Source: [Mycobacterium] zoologicum
GTDB lineage: Bacteria > Actinomycetota > Actinomycetes > Mycobacteriales > Mycobacteriaceae
Direction of reading: 5' to 3'
DNA: 64,000 nucleotides
Assembly (NCBI RefSeq): GCF_020172665.1
Contig: NZ_CP083985.1
Coordinates: 4,252,755 to 4,316,754, forward strand
The first letter of the stretch is position 1. The number at the start of each line of letters is the position of its first letter. Made by a program: the position numbers and the translations under genes. Below the pieces are notes generated by a model that was not told the DNA's origin, searched no databases, and saw nothing but the letters and a program-made list of their open reading frames with translations. Shown piece by piece: positions 40,614 to 49,320 of this stretch.

Positions 40614-41812
40614 TGAACGGCGACATCGGGCCCGGTGGGCCCCCGAGGCGGTGGGATCCGGGGGATCGGGGCCAGCAGCCGCCGCGGGAACCGCCGCCGA
40701 TGCTGCATCGCCCCCACCCGTCGGCCCCGCGGTACCGGCCACCGCCACCGCCACCGCCGTACCGGCCGCCACCGCCGCGGTACCAGCCGCCGCCCGCCCC
40801 CGCGAGGCCGGTGGCCGTCTATCGGCAGCCCCCGCCACCGCGCCGCCGGCGTTCCTGGCCGCGCCGCCTCGCAGTAGGCGTACTGCTGGTGACGCTGCTG
40901 GGCGCGGCCGGCCTGCTCGGCACGACTGTCTGGCTCGACACCGCCGTGCAACGGGCTGTGGTGTTCGCCGGTTACCCCGACCGTCCACCGGCCGAGCGCG
41001 GGACGACGTGGCTGCTGGTGGGATCCGACAGTCGCGCCGGCCTGACCGCCGCCCAGGAGCGTGCGCTGAGCACCGGCGAGGACGGCGGCAACAGCCGCAC
41101 CGACACCCTGCTGCTGGTGCACCTGCCCGAGCTGGGTTCGCCCGCGCCGGCGACCGTGGTGTCCCTCCCGCGGGACTCCTATGTGTCCATCCCCGGCTAC
41201 GGCGAGGACAAGATCAACGCCGCGTTCGTCCGCGGCGGGGCACCGCTGCTGACCCGGACCGTGGAGCAGGCCACCGGCCTGCGGCTGGACCACTACGCCG
41301 AGGTGGGCTTCGACGGGTTCGCCGCGCTGGTGGACGCGCTCGGCGGGGTGCGGCTGTGCCCCGACGATCCGATCGACGACCCGCTGGCGGGAGTGAACCT
41401 GCCGGCGGGGTGCCAGAAGCTGGCCGGACCGGCGGCCCTGGGCTATGTGCGCAGCCGGGCCACCCCGCGGGCCGACCTGGACCGGATGGACCACCAGCGA
41501 CTGTTCCTGGCCGCGCTACTGGATCGCATCACCAGCCCGCAGGTCTGGCTCAACCCGCTGCGCTGGTACACCGTGCCGCGCGCCGCCGCACACGCGGTGA
41601 CGGTGGACGCCTCCACGCGAGTCTGGGACCTGGCCGCGCTGGGCTGGGGCCTGGGCGGGCACACCGCGACGCTGACGGTCCCGATCGGCGAGTTCGCCGA
41701 CACCGACGTCGGGGAGGCGGTGATCTGGGATCACGAGGCGGCCGCAGCCCTATTCGACGCATTGCGCCGCGACCAGCCGCCCCCGACAGGAACCGACTCG
41801 CACGCCAATTGA
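40613..41812 (+). CDS. LytR-CpsA-Psr (LCP) family wall-polymer ligase
   Basis: Product of 399 residues. An 80-residue cytoplasmic tail is very rich in proline, arginine and tyrosine. One transmembrane helix (about 86-106) is followed by an extracellular LCP domain with LLVGSDSRAG, NSRTDTLLLVHL, VVSLPRDSYVSIPGYGEDKINAAFVRGG and LDRMDHQRLF. LCP proteins attach arabinogalactan to peptidoglycan in mycobacteria. It occupies the place of Rv3840 but is full length, whereas Rv3840 is a short remnant. GTG start. Confidence 0.9.
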   Translation: MNGDIGPGGPPRRWDPGDRGQQPPREPPPMLHRPHPSAPRYRPPPPPPPYRPPPPRYQPPPAPARPVAVYRQPPPPRRRRSWPRRLAVGVLLVTLLGAAGLLGTTVWLDTAVQRAVVFAGYPDRPPAERGTTWLLVGSDSRAGLTAAQERALSTGEDGGNSRTDTLLLVHLPELGSPAPATVVSLPRDSYVSIPGYGEDKINAAFVRGGAPLLTRTVEQATGLRLDHYAEVGFDGFAALVDALGGVRLCPDDPIDDPLAGVNLPAGCQKLAGPAALGYVRSRATPRADLDRMDHQRLFLAALLDRITSPQVWLNPLRWYTVPRAAAHAVTVDASTRVWDLAALGWGLGGHTATLTVPIGEFADTDVGEAVIWDHEAAAALFDALRRDQPPPTGTDSHAN

Positions 41813-41835
41813 ATTCCGACTAATTCACGCGAAAA

Positions 41836-41894
41836 CCCTTTAAGCCTATCCTATCTTTACTTAGGCAACGCTGCCCTGAGTAAGCCTCGCCTTG
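41836..41894 (+). promoter_or_regulatory. Candidate tandem IdeR sites before bfrB
   Basis: Three degenerate 19-mers resemble the IdeR consensus: around AAGCCTATCCTA (41842-41853), ACTTAGGCAACG (41859-41870) and AGTAAGCCTCGC (41879-41890). Each matches roughly 11 of 19 positions. In M. tuberculosis, IdeR activates bfrB from distant tandem sites under high iron, which this placement resembles. The individual matches are weak. TAGTGT at 41920-41925 could be the -10 element. Confidence 0.5.
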
Positions 41895-41932
41895 GATGCA
41901 CACCCGGTCTGACCAGGGGTAGTGTCGTGACC

Positions 41933-42472
41933 ATGAGCGAGAACGACAACCACACTTCGAAATTCCACGCACTGCTTCAAGAGCAGATCTACCACGAATT
42001 CACCGCGGCGCAACAATACGTCGCGGTAGCCGTTTATTTCGACGGCAGTGATTTACCACAATTGGCGAAGTTCTTTTACGGCCAGGCCGTCGAGGAACGC
42101 AGCCACGCGATGATGATGGTGCAGTACCTGCTCGACCGCGACGTCGCCGTCGAGATCCCCGGCACCGACGCCGTCCGCAACCGCTTCGACGCCCCGCGCG
42201 ACGCGCTGGTGTTGATGCTCGACCAGGAGAACACCGTCACCGACCAGGTCAGCCGGCTGGCCGGTGCCGCCCGAGACGAAGGCGACTACCTGGGCGAACA
42301 GTTCATGGGCTGGTTCCTGCGCGAGCAGGTCGAGGAGGTGTCCATGATGACCCGCCTGCTGCGGGTCGCCGACCGCGCCGGCCACAACATGTTCGAGCTG
42401 GAGAACTTCATCGCCCGCGAGGTCGGCACCCCGTCGCCGGAGGCCGGCGCGCCCCGGATCGCCGGCGGGTAA
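41933..42472 (+). CDS. bfrB: Ferritin BfrB
   Basis: Ferritin subunit of 179 residues that oxidises and stores iron in 24-mer shells. Ferroxidase-centre residues appear in LQEQIYHEFTAAQQYVAVAVYF and GQAVEERSHAMMMVQYLLDRD. The four-helix pattern and the flexible glycine/alanine-rich tail match Rv3841. The ATG at 41933 matches homologues; a GTG two codons upstream is an alternative. Converges with glpQ1 through a strong hairpin. Confidence 0.96.
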   Translation: MSENDNHTSKFHALLQEQIYHEFTAAQQYVAVAVYFDGSDLPQLAKFFYGQAVEERSHAMMMVQYLLDRDVAVEIPGTDAVRNRFDAPRDALVLMLDQENTVTDQVSRLAGAARDEGDYLGEQFMGWFLREQVEEVSMMTRLLRVADRAGHNMFELENFIAREVGTPSPEAGAPRIAGG

Positions 42473-42481
42473 CCGGCCACC

Positions 42482-42529
42482 CGAATCAGCCCGCCCGCAA
42501 CCTCGCCTTGGTTCGGGCGGGCTGATTCG
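42482..42529. terminator. Two-way terminator between bfrB and glpQ1
   Basis: A perfect 16-bp inverted repeat, CGAATCAGCCCGCCCG (42482-42497) and CGGGCGGGCTGATTCG (42514-42529), with a 16-nt loop. It starts 9 bp past the bfrB stop. The hairpin lies mostly inside the last codons of glpQ1. Confidence 0.75.
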
Positions 42530-43298
42530 TCGCGATCCAGGCGACGCCGACGTCCCGGCAGAAGTCGACGTCCTCCGCCCGATCGACGGTCCAGCAGTAC
42601 AGCGCCCGACCGCGGGCGGCGGCGTGGTCCACCAGCTCCGGATGCTCCCGCAGTGTCTCGATCGACGGGCCTATCGCGGTTGCCCCGACCGTGGTCGCCG
42701 CGCTGCCGCCGAGGTACTGGGCCGCCGAGCCGAGCAGCACCGTCGGCATCAGTGGCGCGGCCCGGCGGATCCGCCATACCGCGGCCGCCGAGAACGACAT
42801 CACCACCGCGCGTGACCGGCTCGCCGAGGCCGGTGCGGCGATCCCGTACCGCGCCAGCAGGGCCAAAACCTTGCGCTCGACCTGCGCGCCGTAGCGCACC
42901 GGATGCTTGGTCTCGATGAAGATCTTCACCGGCCGGTGCCAGTCCAGCACCAGTTCCACCAGCGCATCGAGCGTGAGAAGTCCGGTTTTCCCGTTCTTCT
43001 CCGGGCTGGTGGATCCGGCCTGCCCGCCCGGGTGCCAGCCGCCGTAGTCCAGGGTCTGCAGCTGAGACAGCGTCATCTCACTGACCACCCCGACGCCGCT
43101 GGACGTCCGGTCCACCCGCCGATCGTGCACACAGACCAGGTGCCCGTCGCTGGTCAGCCGCACATCGCACTCGACGCCGTCGGCCCCCTCCGACAGGGCC
43201 AGGTCGTAGGCGGCCAGGGTGTGTTCCGGGCGGTCAGCTGAGGCGCCACGATGCGCGACGACGAACGGGTGTTCTGTCACCACATCGCCGGGCGCCAT
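42486..43298 (-). CDS. glpQ1: Glycerophosphodiester phosphodiesterase GlpQ1
   Basis: Hydrolyses glycerophosphodiesters to glycerol-3-phosphate. The 270 residues have FVVAHRGASADRPEHTLAAY (general acid/base histidine and metal glutamate), GADGVECDVRLT and HDRRVDRTSSG, then IFIETKHP and a TIM-barrel layout. No signal peptide, so probably cytoplasmic. The ATG at 43298 is used; GTG codons a few positions inside are possible. Confidence 0.93.
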   Translation of the reverse strand: MAPGDVVTEHPFVVAHRGASADRPEHTLAAYDLALSEGADGVECDVRLTSDGHLVCVHDRRVDRTSSGVGVVSEMTLSQLQTLDYGGWHPGGQAGSTSPEKNGKTGLLTLDALVELVLDWHRPVKIFIETKHPVRYGAQVERKVLALLARYGIAAPASASRSRAVVMSFSAAAVWRIRRAAPLMPTVLLGSAAQYLGGSAATTVGATAIGPSIETLREHPELVDHAAARGRALYCWTVDRAEDVDFCRDVGVAWIATNQPARTKARLRAG

Positions 43299-43302
43299 GG
43301 AC

Positions 43303-44370
43303 TTATGCTGCCGGTCCCCGCCCGTCGGACTCAAGAACCGCGACCGCTGGCGCGCCGGTTCCCGTCCCCGAAGGCCGCCCGGCCGGCACCGAAGGCCGCC
43401 CGGCCGGCACCTGGGCCCGGTCGTCGGCGACCACCCAGTGGTGGGTGGGCCGGCCCATCGACCGCTGCTCGAAGCCCTCGACCACCCGCGCCGCGGTCAG
43501 CACCGCGACCAGGCCCAGCAGATAGGCGACGATCGTCGCCACCACGTTGTTGGCGATGCCCTGAGCGTCGTCGGTCCAACTGGTGGCGGTGGCGAACACC
43601 GCGACGGCAGTACTGGCCGCCCACACCAGCCACCACACCACGATGGGCTTGCGCAGCGCGGCCAGACGCTTCTCGCGTCCGGCCAACTCGAGGACGTAGA
43701 CCGGCGCCCAGGCCACGTTGACCAGCGGCACCAGGCACCCGGCGCGCAACGCCCAGTCCGGACGCGACTCGGGCAGGTTCAACTTGGCGAACGCCGCGGC
43801 TCGGCGCGCCCGCAGCCAACGGGTCAGCACCACCGCGCACCAGATCACCGCGGCGATGGCAGCCAGGCCGGCCAGCCGCCCCAGCCACACCGCGGCGCCG
43901 GCGACCAGCGGATGCAGCAGCCGGGTGCGATTGATGATCATCAGCAGATAGATCAAGGTGTGCACCACCGCGGCGATGCCCAGCGCTGCGATCGCCGCGC
44001 CGATGGCCTTCTCCAAAAGCTGCGGCGACGGCGCCGCACTCTCCGAAGTCTTGCGCTGCGCCACAGTAGGATTCGGCGCACCCATCAGAGTCCAGCGCGG
44101 CATCACCGCATACCGCGGGGTGGGCCCGAGCGGGCGCCGCGGGCGATCCTGCGGAGGCTGCGGGCCGGGGCGCACCGCGATCCAGCGATAGGCCGTGCGG
44201 GGCCGCACACCCCCGGGAGCAGCAGACGGCCCGGGGGACGGCCGCGACAGCTGGGCTTCCTGGGCGGGCGTCAACGGCGCCCACAGCGCACCGTTGCAGT
44301 TGGGGCACCACTCCCGCCGCTGGTCACGCACGTTCCAGCGCATACCGCAGCGGGAGCACACCTGAATCAC
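43303..44370 (-). CDS. Membrane protein with N-terminal zinc ribbon, DUF4328 (Rv3843c-like)
   Basis: Product of 355 residues. The N-terminal two-CxxC zinc ribbon is VCSRCGMRWNVRDQRREWCPNC (residues 4-25). A proline-rich linker precedes six or so transmembrane helices with a DUF4328-type LPESRPDWALRAGCLVPLVNVAWAPVY segment. A short proline/glycine tail carries a duplicated PAGRPS. The GTG at 44370 places the ribbon at the start. Upstream of glpQ1 on the same strand. Function unknown. Confidence 0.8.
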   Translation of the reverse strand: MIQVCSRCGMRWNVRDQRREWCPNCNGALWAPLTPAQEAQLSRPSPGPSAAPGGVRPRTAYRWIAVRPGPQPPQDRPRRPLGPTPRYAVMPRWTLMGAPNPTVAQRKTSESAAPSPQLLEKAIGAAIAALGIAAVVHTLIYLLMIINRTRLLHPLVAGAAVWLGRLAGLAAIAAVIWCAVVLTRWLRARRAAAFAKLNLPESRPDWALRAGCLVPLVNVAWAPVYVLELAGREKRLAALRKPIVVWWLVWAASTAVAVFATATSWTDDAQGIANNVVATIVAYLLGLVAVLTAARVVEGFEQRSMGRPTHHWVVADDRAQVPAGRPSVPAGRPSGTGTGAPAVAVLESDGRGPAA

Positions 44371-44454
44371 GGCACCAGCGTAGCGAGACGCCGGCGAATG
44401 GGGCGCGAGACACATCTCCCGGCCCGCCAAGGACCCCGGTCAGCAACCACCGGG

Positions 44455-44555
44455 CTATCCACAGTTTCCACAGGTTTATCCACACACGACGCGGTCGATG
44501 ATCCGGTCGGTGAAGTGCCCTTTTGCGCGCAGGTTCATACACCCGCTGTGGATGA
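44455..44555. promoter_or_regulatory. Cluster of DnaA-box-like 9-mers
   Basis: CTATCCACA (44455-44463), GTTTCCACA (44464-44472) and TTATCCACA (44476-44484) lie in direct repeat within 30 bp. A fourth, TCATCCACA, lies on the opposite strand (44547-44555). They match the consensus TTRTCCACA closely, with TTATCCACA exact. No dnaA or dnaN is in the window, but in M. tuberculosis this region is within roughly 100 kb of oriC. Confidence 0.55.
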
Positions 44556-44772
44556 CGCGCCGTCAACGACACGCGTCGACTAACAGCCCCGGGCGAAATC
44601 GCTTGATCCGCTAAGCAGCTGCATCACCGCAGGCCAACCGGGTATTACTGATCGAGTTTTTCCACTCGCACGCCCAGGCGCTATGATCGTCGTCACAGAT
44701 CGGTTGTGATGCGCCTCACGGGGGTGGGCGCACGGTGAGTTTGGGGGCACGCGAGATGGTCGGGACGGCGCA

Positions 44773-44889
44773 ATGACGGCACACCCGGGATCGGCGACTT
44801 TTAAGCGCGGCTACCTGCTGGCATCGCTGCGTGCCGGCTTGGTCGCCCTGATACTGCTGACCATCCTGCTCGCGCTCGTCCTGACCTGA
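44773..44889 (+). CDS. Possible 38-residue membrane peptide
   Basis: Short frame MTAHPGSATFKRGYLLASLR followed by a single hydrophobic helix (AGLVALILLTILLALVLT) to the stop. A TATGAT -10-like element lies about 85 bp upstream, but the ribosome binding site (GGGACGG) is only fair. A positive patch before the helix predicts the N-terminus inside. Too short to identify; conservation would decide. Confidence 0.4.
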   Translation: MTAHPGSATFKRGYLLASLRAGLVALILLTILLALVLT

Positions 44890-45083
44890 TCACTGCCGTC
44901 CCGTCATCGCCGCACGCCGGCAGGCCCTCCTTGCGGTACTCCCTGCGGTGGAGCAATGTGGATCGAGGTGCCTCCACCACCGCGCGCGCGCCGAAGGTGG
45001 GGTGCCGTAAGCGCGTCAACGCAAGTCGACAATGATCAACGGTGATCGACACCGGATCAGGACTGATCGAAGGAAGGAACCCC

Positions 45084-45704
45084 GTGGCCGACTACACCTT
45101 GCCCGACTTGGACTGGGATTACGGAGCCCTTGAGCCGCACATCTCGGGCCAGATCAACGAAATTCACCACAGCAAGCACCACGCCGCCTACGTCGCCGGC
45201 GTCAACGGCGCCGTGGCCAAACTCGAAGAGGCGCGGGCCAACGACGACCACGCCGCGATCTTCCTCAACGAGAAGAATCTGGCGTTCCACCTCGGTGGAC
45301 ACGTCAACCACTCGATCTGGTGGAAGAACCTGTCCCCCAACGGCGGTGACAAGCCCACCGGCGAGCTGGCCGCAGCCATCGACGACGCGTTCGGGTCATT
45401 CGACAAGTTCCGCGCCCAGTTCACCGCGGCAGCCAACGGCCTGCAGGGCTCGGGCTGGGCGGTGCTCGGCTACGACACCCTGGGCGGCAAGCTGTTGACC
45501 TTCCAGCTGTATGACCAGCAGGCCAACGTGCCGCTGGGCATCATCCCGCTGCTGCAGGTCGACATGTGGGAGCACGCGTTCTACCTGCAGTACAAGAACG
45601 TCAAGGCGGACTACGTCAAGGCGTTCTGGAACGTCGTCAACTGGGCAGACGTGCAGTCGCGGTTCGCTGCGGCCACCTCGAAGACCTCCGGGCTGATCTT
45701 CTAG
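45084..45704 (+). CDS. sodA: Superoxide dismutase (Fe/Mn) SodA
   Basis: Dismutates superoxide; in M. tuberculosis it is abundant and exported without a classical signal, and none is seen here. The 206 residues have metal ligands at NEIHHSKHH (about His28), [10 protein letters not shown] (about His76) and DMWEHAFY (about Asp160 and His164). GTG start at 45084 with GAAGGAAC upstream, as in homologues; the frame back to 45042 is not used. A G+C hairpin follows. Confidence 0.97.
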   Translation: MADYTLPDLDWDYGALEPHISGQINEIHHSKHHAAYVAGVNGAVAKLEEARANDDHAAIFLNEKNLAFHLGGHVNHSIWWKNLSPNGGDKPTGELAAAIDDAFGSFDKFRAQFTAAANGLQGSGWAVLGYDTLGGKLLTFQLYDQQANVPLGIIPLLQVDMWEHAFYLQYKNVKADYVKAFWNVVNWADVQSRFAAATSKTSGLIF

Positions 45705-45721
45705 GCCCGCAGTCACACCGG

Positions 45722-45756
45722 AGCGGGGCGCGGCGCCATGGGCGCGGCGCCCCGCT
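45722..45756 (+). terminator. Hairpin after sodA
   Basis: AGCGGGGCGC (45722-45731) pairs perfectly with GCGCCCCGCT (45747-45756), and the loop can form a further GCGCC/GGCGC stem. It begins 17 bp past the sodA stop. Confidence 0.7.
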
Positions 45757-45880
45757 TCGGTGTTGTACGGCGGGTTTTCCTCACCGATTCGTTACCCGGC
45801 GCGTCGTCGTGTCTGCTTGCACCCGTGCGCCGGTTGCGCGCATGCTGCTCGGCAACCCACCCACCGAAGGAGGGTTCTCG

Positions 45881-46417
45881 ATGGAGACAACGGGGTCCGG
45901 CCGGGCGATCGAGGTCGCCCCCTTCCATTCCCACGGCGAATTGCGCGGATTCGTCGTATTCGGCCGCTGGCCGGATTCCACCAAGGAATGGGCGCAACTA
46001 CTCGGCATCGCGGTCCGGGTCGCGTCTACGCCCGGATTGCTCTCCACCACAACGGTATTCGGCACTCGCGAGGAACTTCCCGACAATCCGGGCCCGGGAA
46101 CCGTGGGCCTGCTGATGGCCGAGGGCACCATCTCCGGCCGCACTCCGATCGCGCCGGGACACTTCGCGGCTCACCAACCGTCGGCGCTGCTGATCCTGCA
46201 TCCGCCGTCGGAGACCATTCCCTCACTGCCGGAGTGCCGGGGCGCGGCCTCGGGATGTGTTCTGCTGCCCGGCCTGCCCTATCTGGGCCTGGAACACCGG
46301 GCGGCCTGGGTGGAAGCCGAATCCGATGGCACCATCACCTCGATGGTGAGCCGGGTCGGTGTCGACCCGGTGAGCCACCCCGACACCGCTGTCCTGGCCA
46401 TGCTCCTTGCCGCATAA
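45881..46417 (+). CDS. Conserved hypothetical protein (Rv3847-like)
   Basis: Soluble-looking protein of 178 residues. GAAGGAGGG gives a strong ribosome binding site before the ATG at 45881. Sequence features: GRAIEVAPFHSHGELRGFVVFGRW, EWAQLLGIAVRVAS, and a cysteine pair (ECRGAASGCVLLPGLPYLGLEH). No catalytic motif recognised. Size and place match Rv3847. Frames extending into the sodA terminator are rejected. Confidence 0.8.
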   Translation: METTGSGRAIEVAPFHSHGELRGFVVFGRWPDSTKEWAQLLGIAVRVASTPGLLSTTTVFGTREELPDNPGPGTVGLLMAEGTISGRTPIAPGHFAAHQPSALLILHPPSETIPSLPECRGAASGCVLLPGLPYLGLEHRAAWVEAESDGTITSMVSRVGVDPVSHPDTAVLAMLLAA

Positions 46418-46519
46418 GGAGATTCGGATCATTCGATTCGGGCTCCCGAAAACCCCTGCAGCGGTGGCGCCCCGGGCTGGCAGTCACTAACCTCGGCAGC
46501 TGTCGAAAGGTCGCCCCGC

Positions 46520-47176
46520 ATGCTTGCCGCCGTGCTGATCAGCCTCGGAGTGGTCTTCCTCGCCGAACTGGGCGACAAGTCGCAGCTGATCACGATGTCC
46601 TACGCACTGCGGCACCGGTGGTGGATGGTGCTGACCGGGGTGGGGATCGCCGCGTTCGCCGTCCACGGCATCTCGGTGACGATCGGCCACTTCCTGGGGC
46701 TGACCCTGCCGGCGCGCCCCATCGCCGCAGTCGCCGGTGTCGCCTTCCTCGGCTTTGGGGCGTGGACATGGCGCGAGGGCAACAACGTCGACGACGCCGA
46801 CGCACCCGTCCGCGAGCCGCGGTTCGCGCTGCTGGCGGTGGTCTCCTCGGTGCTTCTCGCCGAGCTCGGCGACAAGACGATGCTGGCGACCGTCGCGCTG
46901 GCCAGCGACCACAACTGGTTGGGTGTGTGGCTCGGCGCAACGCTCGGCATGGTGCTGGCCGACGCAGTGGCCATCGCGGTCGGCGTGCTGTTGCACCGTC
47001 GGCTGCCCGAACACCTGCTGCACCGGTTGGCAGCGGTACTTTTCGGCGCCTTCGGCATCTGGATGCTGCTCGACGAGGCGCTCGGGCAGCGTCCGGCAGC
47101 CATCGCCTCCGTCGGCGCACTGCTGGCGCTGACGGCCGGCGCGGGTCTTCGCCAGGCCCGCCAAGCTGTCCGGTAG
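46520..47176 (+). CDS. GDT1/UPF0016-family cation transporter
   Basis: Membrane protein of 218 residues with two homologous halves. Each carries the family signature ExGD(K/R)(S/T): FLAELGDKSQLITM (near residue 15) and LLAELGDKTMLATV (near residue 115). About six helices. Members exchange manganese or calcium for protons. Lies where M. tuberculosis has Rv3848. GAAAGG precedes the ATG. Confidence 0.85.
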   Translation: MLAAVLISLGVVFLAELGDKSQLITMSYALRHRWWMVLTGVGIAAFAVHGISVTIGHFLGLTLPARPIAAVAGVAFLGFGAWTWREGNNVDDADAPVREPRFALLAVVSSVLLAELGDKTMLATVALASDHNWLGVWLGATLGMVLADAVAIAVGVLLHRRLPEHLLHRLAAVLFGAFGIWMLLDEALGQRPAAIASVGALLALTAGAGLRQARQAVR

Positions 47177-47515
47177 CAAATTCCGTCAGACACGCATACG
47201 GCGGTGCGAACTTCACTTCGCCGGAGAGCCGTCCAGAGCCGAGGACTGATTGGTCAGGATCGGCACGGAGTTCGGGCTACCGTCGGCGAACGAATTGTGC
47301 TTGGTACAGCCCAAAACAGAGGTCGAATCAACCACCGCGCCTGATGCGCGAACGCGGCGACCGAGCGCCCTGAATCAAGATCGAATTCACCGAGGAATCG
47401 CCCTTGGTTGTGTCAGTATCTATCGCTACGATGAATCAGCAAATATTCTCCACGTGACGGCGTACCCCCCGCCGACCGTGTATCGACCGCCTGCCGACCC
47501 CTGGAGGTCCTATCG
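47177..47515 (+). promoter_or_regulatory. Long espR upstream region
   Basis: 339 bp with no convincing gene. AT content rises towards espR. TTGGTT (47404-47409) and TACGAT (47427-47432), 17 bp apart, make a reasonable promoter, leaving a leader of about 77 nt. The long upstream region is in keeping with the complex control of espR in M. tuberculosis. CTGGAGGTCC is the ribosome binding site. Confidence 0.55.
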
Positions 47516-47914
47516 ATGAGCGCGACTTTCGCTGTCCGCTTGAACCGTCTCTTCGAAACCGTCTATCCGCCCGGACGCGGTCCACACACCTCCGCGGAGG
47601 TGATCGCGGCGCTCAAAGCCGAGGGCATCACCATGTCTGCCCCCTACCTGTCGCAACTGCGCTCGGGCAACCGGACCAACCCGTCGATGGCCACCATGGC
47701 CGCGCTCGCCAATTTCTTCCGGATCAAGCTCGCGTTCTTCACCGACGACGCCTACTACGCCAAGCTGGACTCGGAGTTGACCTGGCTGGACGGTGTCCGT
47801 GAGGCCGGCGTCCGGCGCATCGCGACCAACGTCATCGGGTTGTCGAGCGAATCTCAGAAGGACGTGTTGGAGCGCATCAACGAGCTGCGCCGCAAGGAGC
47901 ACCTCAGCGCCTGA
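47516..47914 (+). CDS. espR: Nucleoid-associated regulator EspR
   Basis: Global DNA-binding protein that in M. tuberculosis activates espACD (ESX-1) and binds many cell-wall genes. The 132 residues hold an N-terminal helix-turn-helix domain with SAPYLSQLRSGNRTNPSMATMAALANFFRI (about 41-72) and a C-terminal helical dimerisation domain. The sequence is nearly the family standard. No ESX-1 genes occur in this window. Confidence 0.97.
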   Translation: MSATFAVRLNRLFETVYPPGRGPHTSAEVIAALKAEGITMSAPYLSQLRSGNRTNPSMATMAALANFFRIKLAFFTDDAYYAKLDSELTWLDGVREAGVRRIATNVIGLSSESQKDVLERINELRRKEHLSA

Positions 47915-47980
47915 GGTGCCGACACCGCCATTAGGGTTGGCGGGATCGGTTCGCAAGTGAGACACCGGGAGGCGGCCGCC

Positions 47981-48649
47981 GTGGGCCTGTTCAGAAAACG
48001 CAAGAGCCGCGCGACCCGTCGTGCTGAGGCGCGTGCCCTCAAGACCCGGGCCAAGATGGAGGCACGGCTGGCCGCCAAGGGCGAGGCCAAGCGCTTCAAG
48101 GCCACTCAGCGCGCCGACGCTCGAGCCCTCAAGGCGCAGCTCAAAGCGGGGCGGGATCGCGACCGAACCACGCTCAAGGCGGCCGAGAGCCAGCTCAAGG
48201 CGGCCCGCGACGGCAGGCTGCTGTCGCCGGCCCGCATCCGCCGCACCCTGGCGGTGTCGCGGATGCTCGCCCCCATCGTGGTGCCGGTGGCCTACCGCGG
48301 TGCCATGGCGGTGCGCGGCCTGATCGACCAACAGCGGGCCGCCCAGCTCGGCGTTCCGCTGGCCCGCATGGGCGAGTTCTCCGGGAGCGGCAAGAACGAG
48401 GCCCGGCTCTCGGCGCGGATCGTCGGAGCGGAGCGGACGCTGCGCGAGGTGGCCGTCCGAAGGCCCAAGGACGCCGAGACCAAGCAGTTCGTCTCAGCGG
48501 TCACCGACCGGTTGAGCGACCTGGCCACCGCCGTAACAGCCATCGAAACCATGCCCGGTGATCGCCGCCGAGCCGGATTCGCCTCGATCAGCCAGCAGCT
48601 CGACGGCATAGACGCCGATCTGATGGCCCGACTCGGGCTGCCGTCATGA
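47981..48649 (+). CDS. Conserved hypothetical protein (Rv3850-like)
   Basis: Product of 222 residues: a very basic N-terminal coiled coil (GLFRKRKSRATRRAEARALKTRAKMEARL to about residue 75), a hydrophobic hairpin (VSRMLAPIVVPVAYRGAMAV), then a helical C-domain. GTG at 47981 has GGGAGG upstream. Possibly nucleic-acid- or membrane-associated; function unknown. Overlaps the ycnI-like gene by 4 bp. Confidence 0.8.
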   Translation: MGLFRKRKSRATRRAEARALKTRAKMEARLAAKGEAKRFKATQRADARALKAQLKAGRDRDRTTLKAAESQLKAARDGRLLSPARIRRTLAVSRMLAPIVVPVAYRGAMAVRGLIDQQRAAQLGVPLARMGEFSGSGKNEARLSARIVGAERTLREVAVRRPKDAETKQFVSAVTDRLSDLATAVTAIETMPGDRRRAGFASISQQLDGIDADLMARLGLPS

Positions 48650-49320
48650 GCGCCCCGACCCGGGCCGCCGCCGTAGCCGCCGCGATCGCCGCCCTCGGTT
48701 CAGTCGGTGTCGCGCCGGCCTGGGCCCACGTCCACGCCAGCAGCCCGGGCGCAGTCCGCGGCGGCATCGCGATGGTCACCTTCGAGGTGCCCAACGAATC
48801 GCCGACGGGTTCTGCCACAACCGAACTCACCGTGACGTTGCCCGACGTGGCCTCGGCGCGCACCGAGACCACCCCGGGCTGGACGGCCAAGCTGGACCGC
48901 GACGCCAAGACCGGCGCGGTGCACACGGTCACCTGGACGGCCACCGGCGGCGGTATCGGCGCCGACCAATTCGGGCTGTTCCGGATCGCGATGCGCCTGC
49001 CCGACGCCGAAAACGTGGACTTCCCCGCCGCGCAGCGCTACGCCGACGGCACGGTGGTGCGCTGGGACCAGCCGCCACCGGCGGGCGGCGGCGAGGCCGA
49101 GCGCCCGGTGCCCGCACTGCAGCTGGGCGCCGGCCCCGTGTCGGCACCCGAGCATCACGCCCAGCATCCGGCGCCGGCCGTCTCCGCCGGGCCCGCGACC
49201 ACCACCGATGCCGCACCGCAGGGCGGGCACGGCGACAACGCGGCCCGCCTGCTCGGCGGCACCGCGCTGCTGGTCGCCGCGCTGGCCGCGACGCTCTCGC
49301 TGGTCCGGCGGCGGCAGTGA
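48646..49320 (+). CDS. YcnI-family (DUF1775) secreted, membrane-anchored copper-binding-type protein
   Basis: Product of 224 residues: signal peptide ending AWA, mature N-terminus HVHASSPG (the first histidine is the copper ligand in YcnI), and a DUF1775 beta-domain with VTFEVPNESPTGSATTELTVTLP. A histidine-containing linker and a C-terminal transmembrane helix with an RRRQ end follow. Overlaps the CopC gene (GTGA). Probably extracytoplasmic copper handling. Confidence 0.85.
   Translation: MSAPTRAAAVAAAIAALGSVGVAPAWAHVHASSPGAVRGGIAMVTFEVPNESPTGSATTELTVTLPDVASARTETTPGWTAKLDRDAKTGAVHTVTWTATGGGIGADQFGLFRIAMRLPDAENVDFPAAQRYADGTVVRWDQPPPAGGGEAERPVPALQLGAGPVSAPEHHAQHPAPAVSAGPATTTDAAPQGGHGDNAARLLGGTALLVAALAATLSLVRRRQ

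Larger units (their letters stand above)
44371..45083. other. Long gap between DUF4328 gene and sodA
   Basis: 713 bp holding the DnaA-box-like cluster (44455-44555), a TATGAT -10-like element (44682-44687), a 38-residue reading frame (44773-44889) and the sodA leader. Frames through the rest have no plausible start or codon bias. GAAGGAAC before 45084 is the sodA ribosome binding site. Confidence 0.6.

Noticed and set aside
44455..44555. Chromosomal replication origin
   Set aside because: Only four DnaA-like boxes, no dnaA/dnaN flank and no AT-rich unwinding element; kept only as a possible accessory site.
47250..47519. An 89-codon frame just upstream of espR
   Set aside because: No ribosome binding site, runs through the predicted promoter and into the espR start; composition not protein-like.
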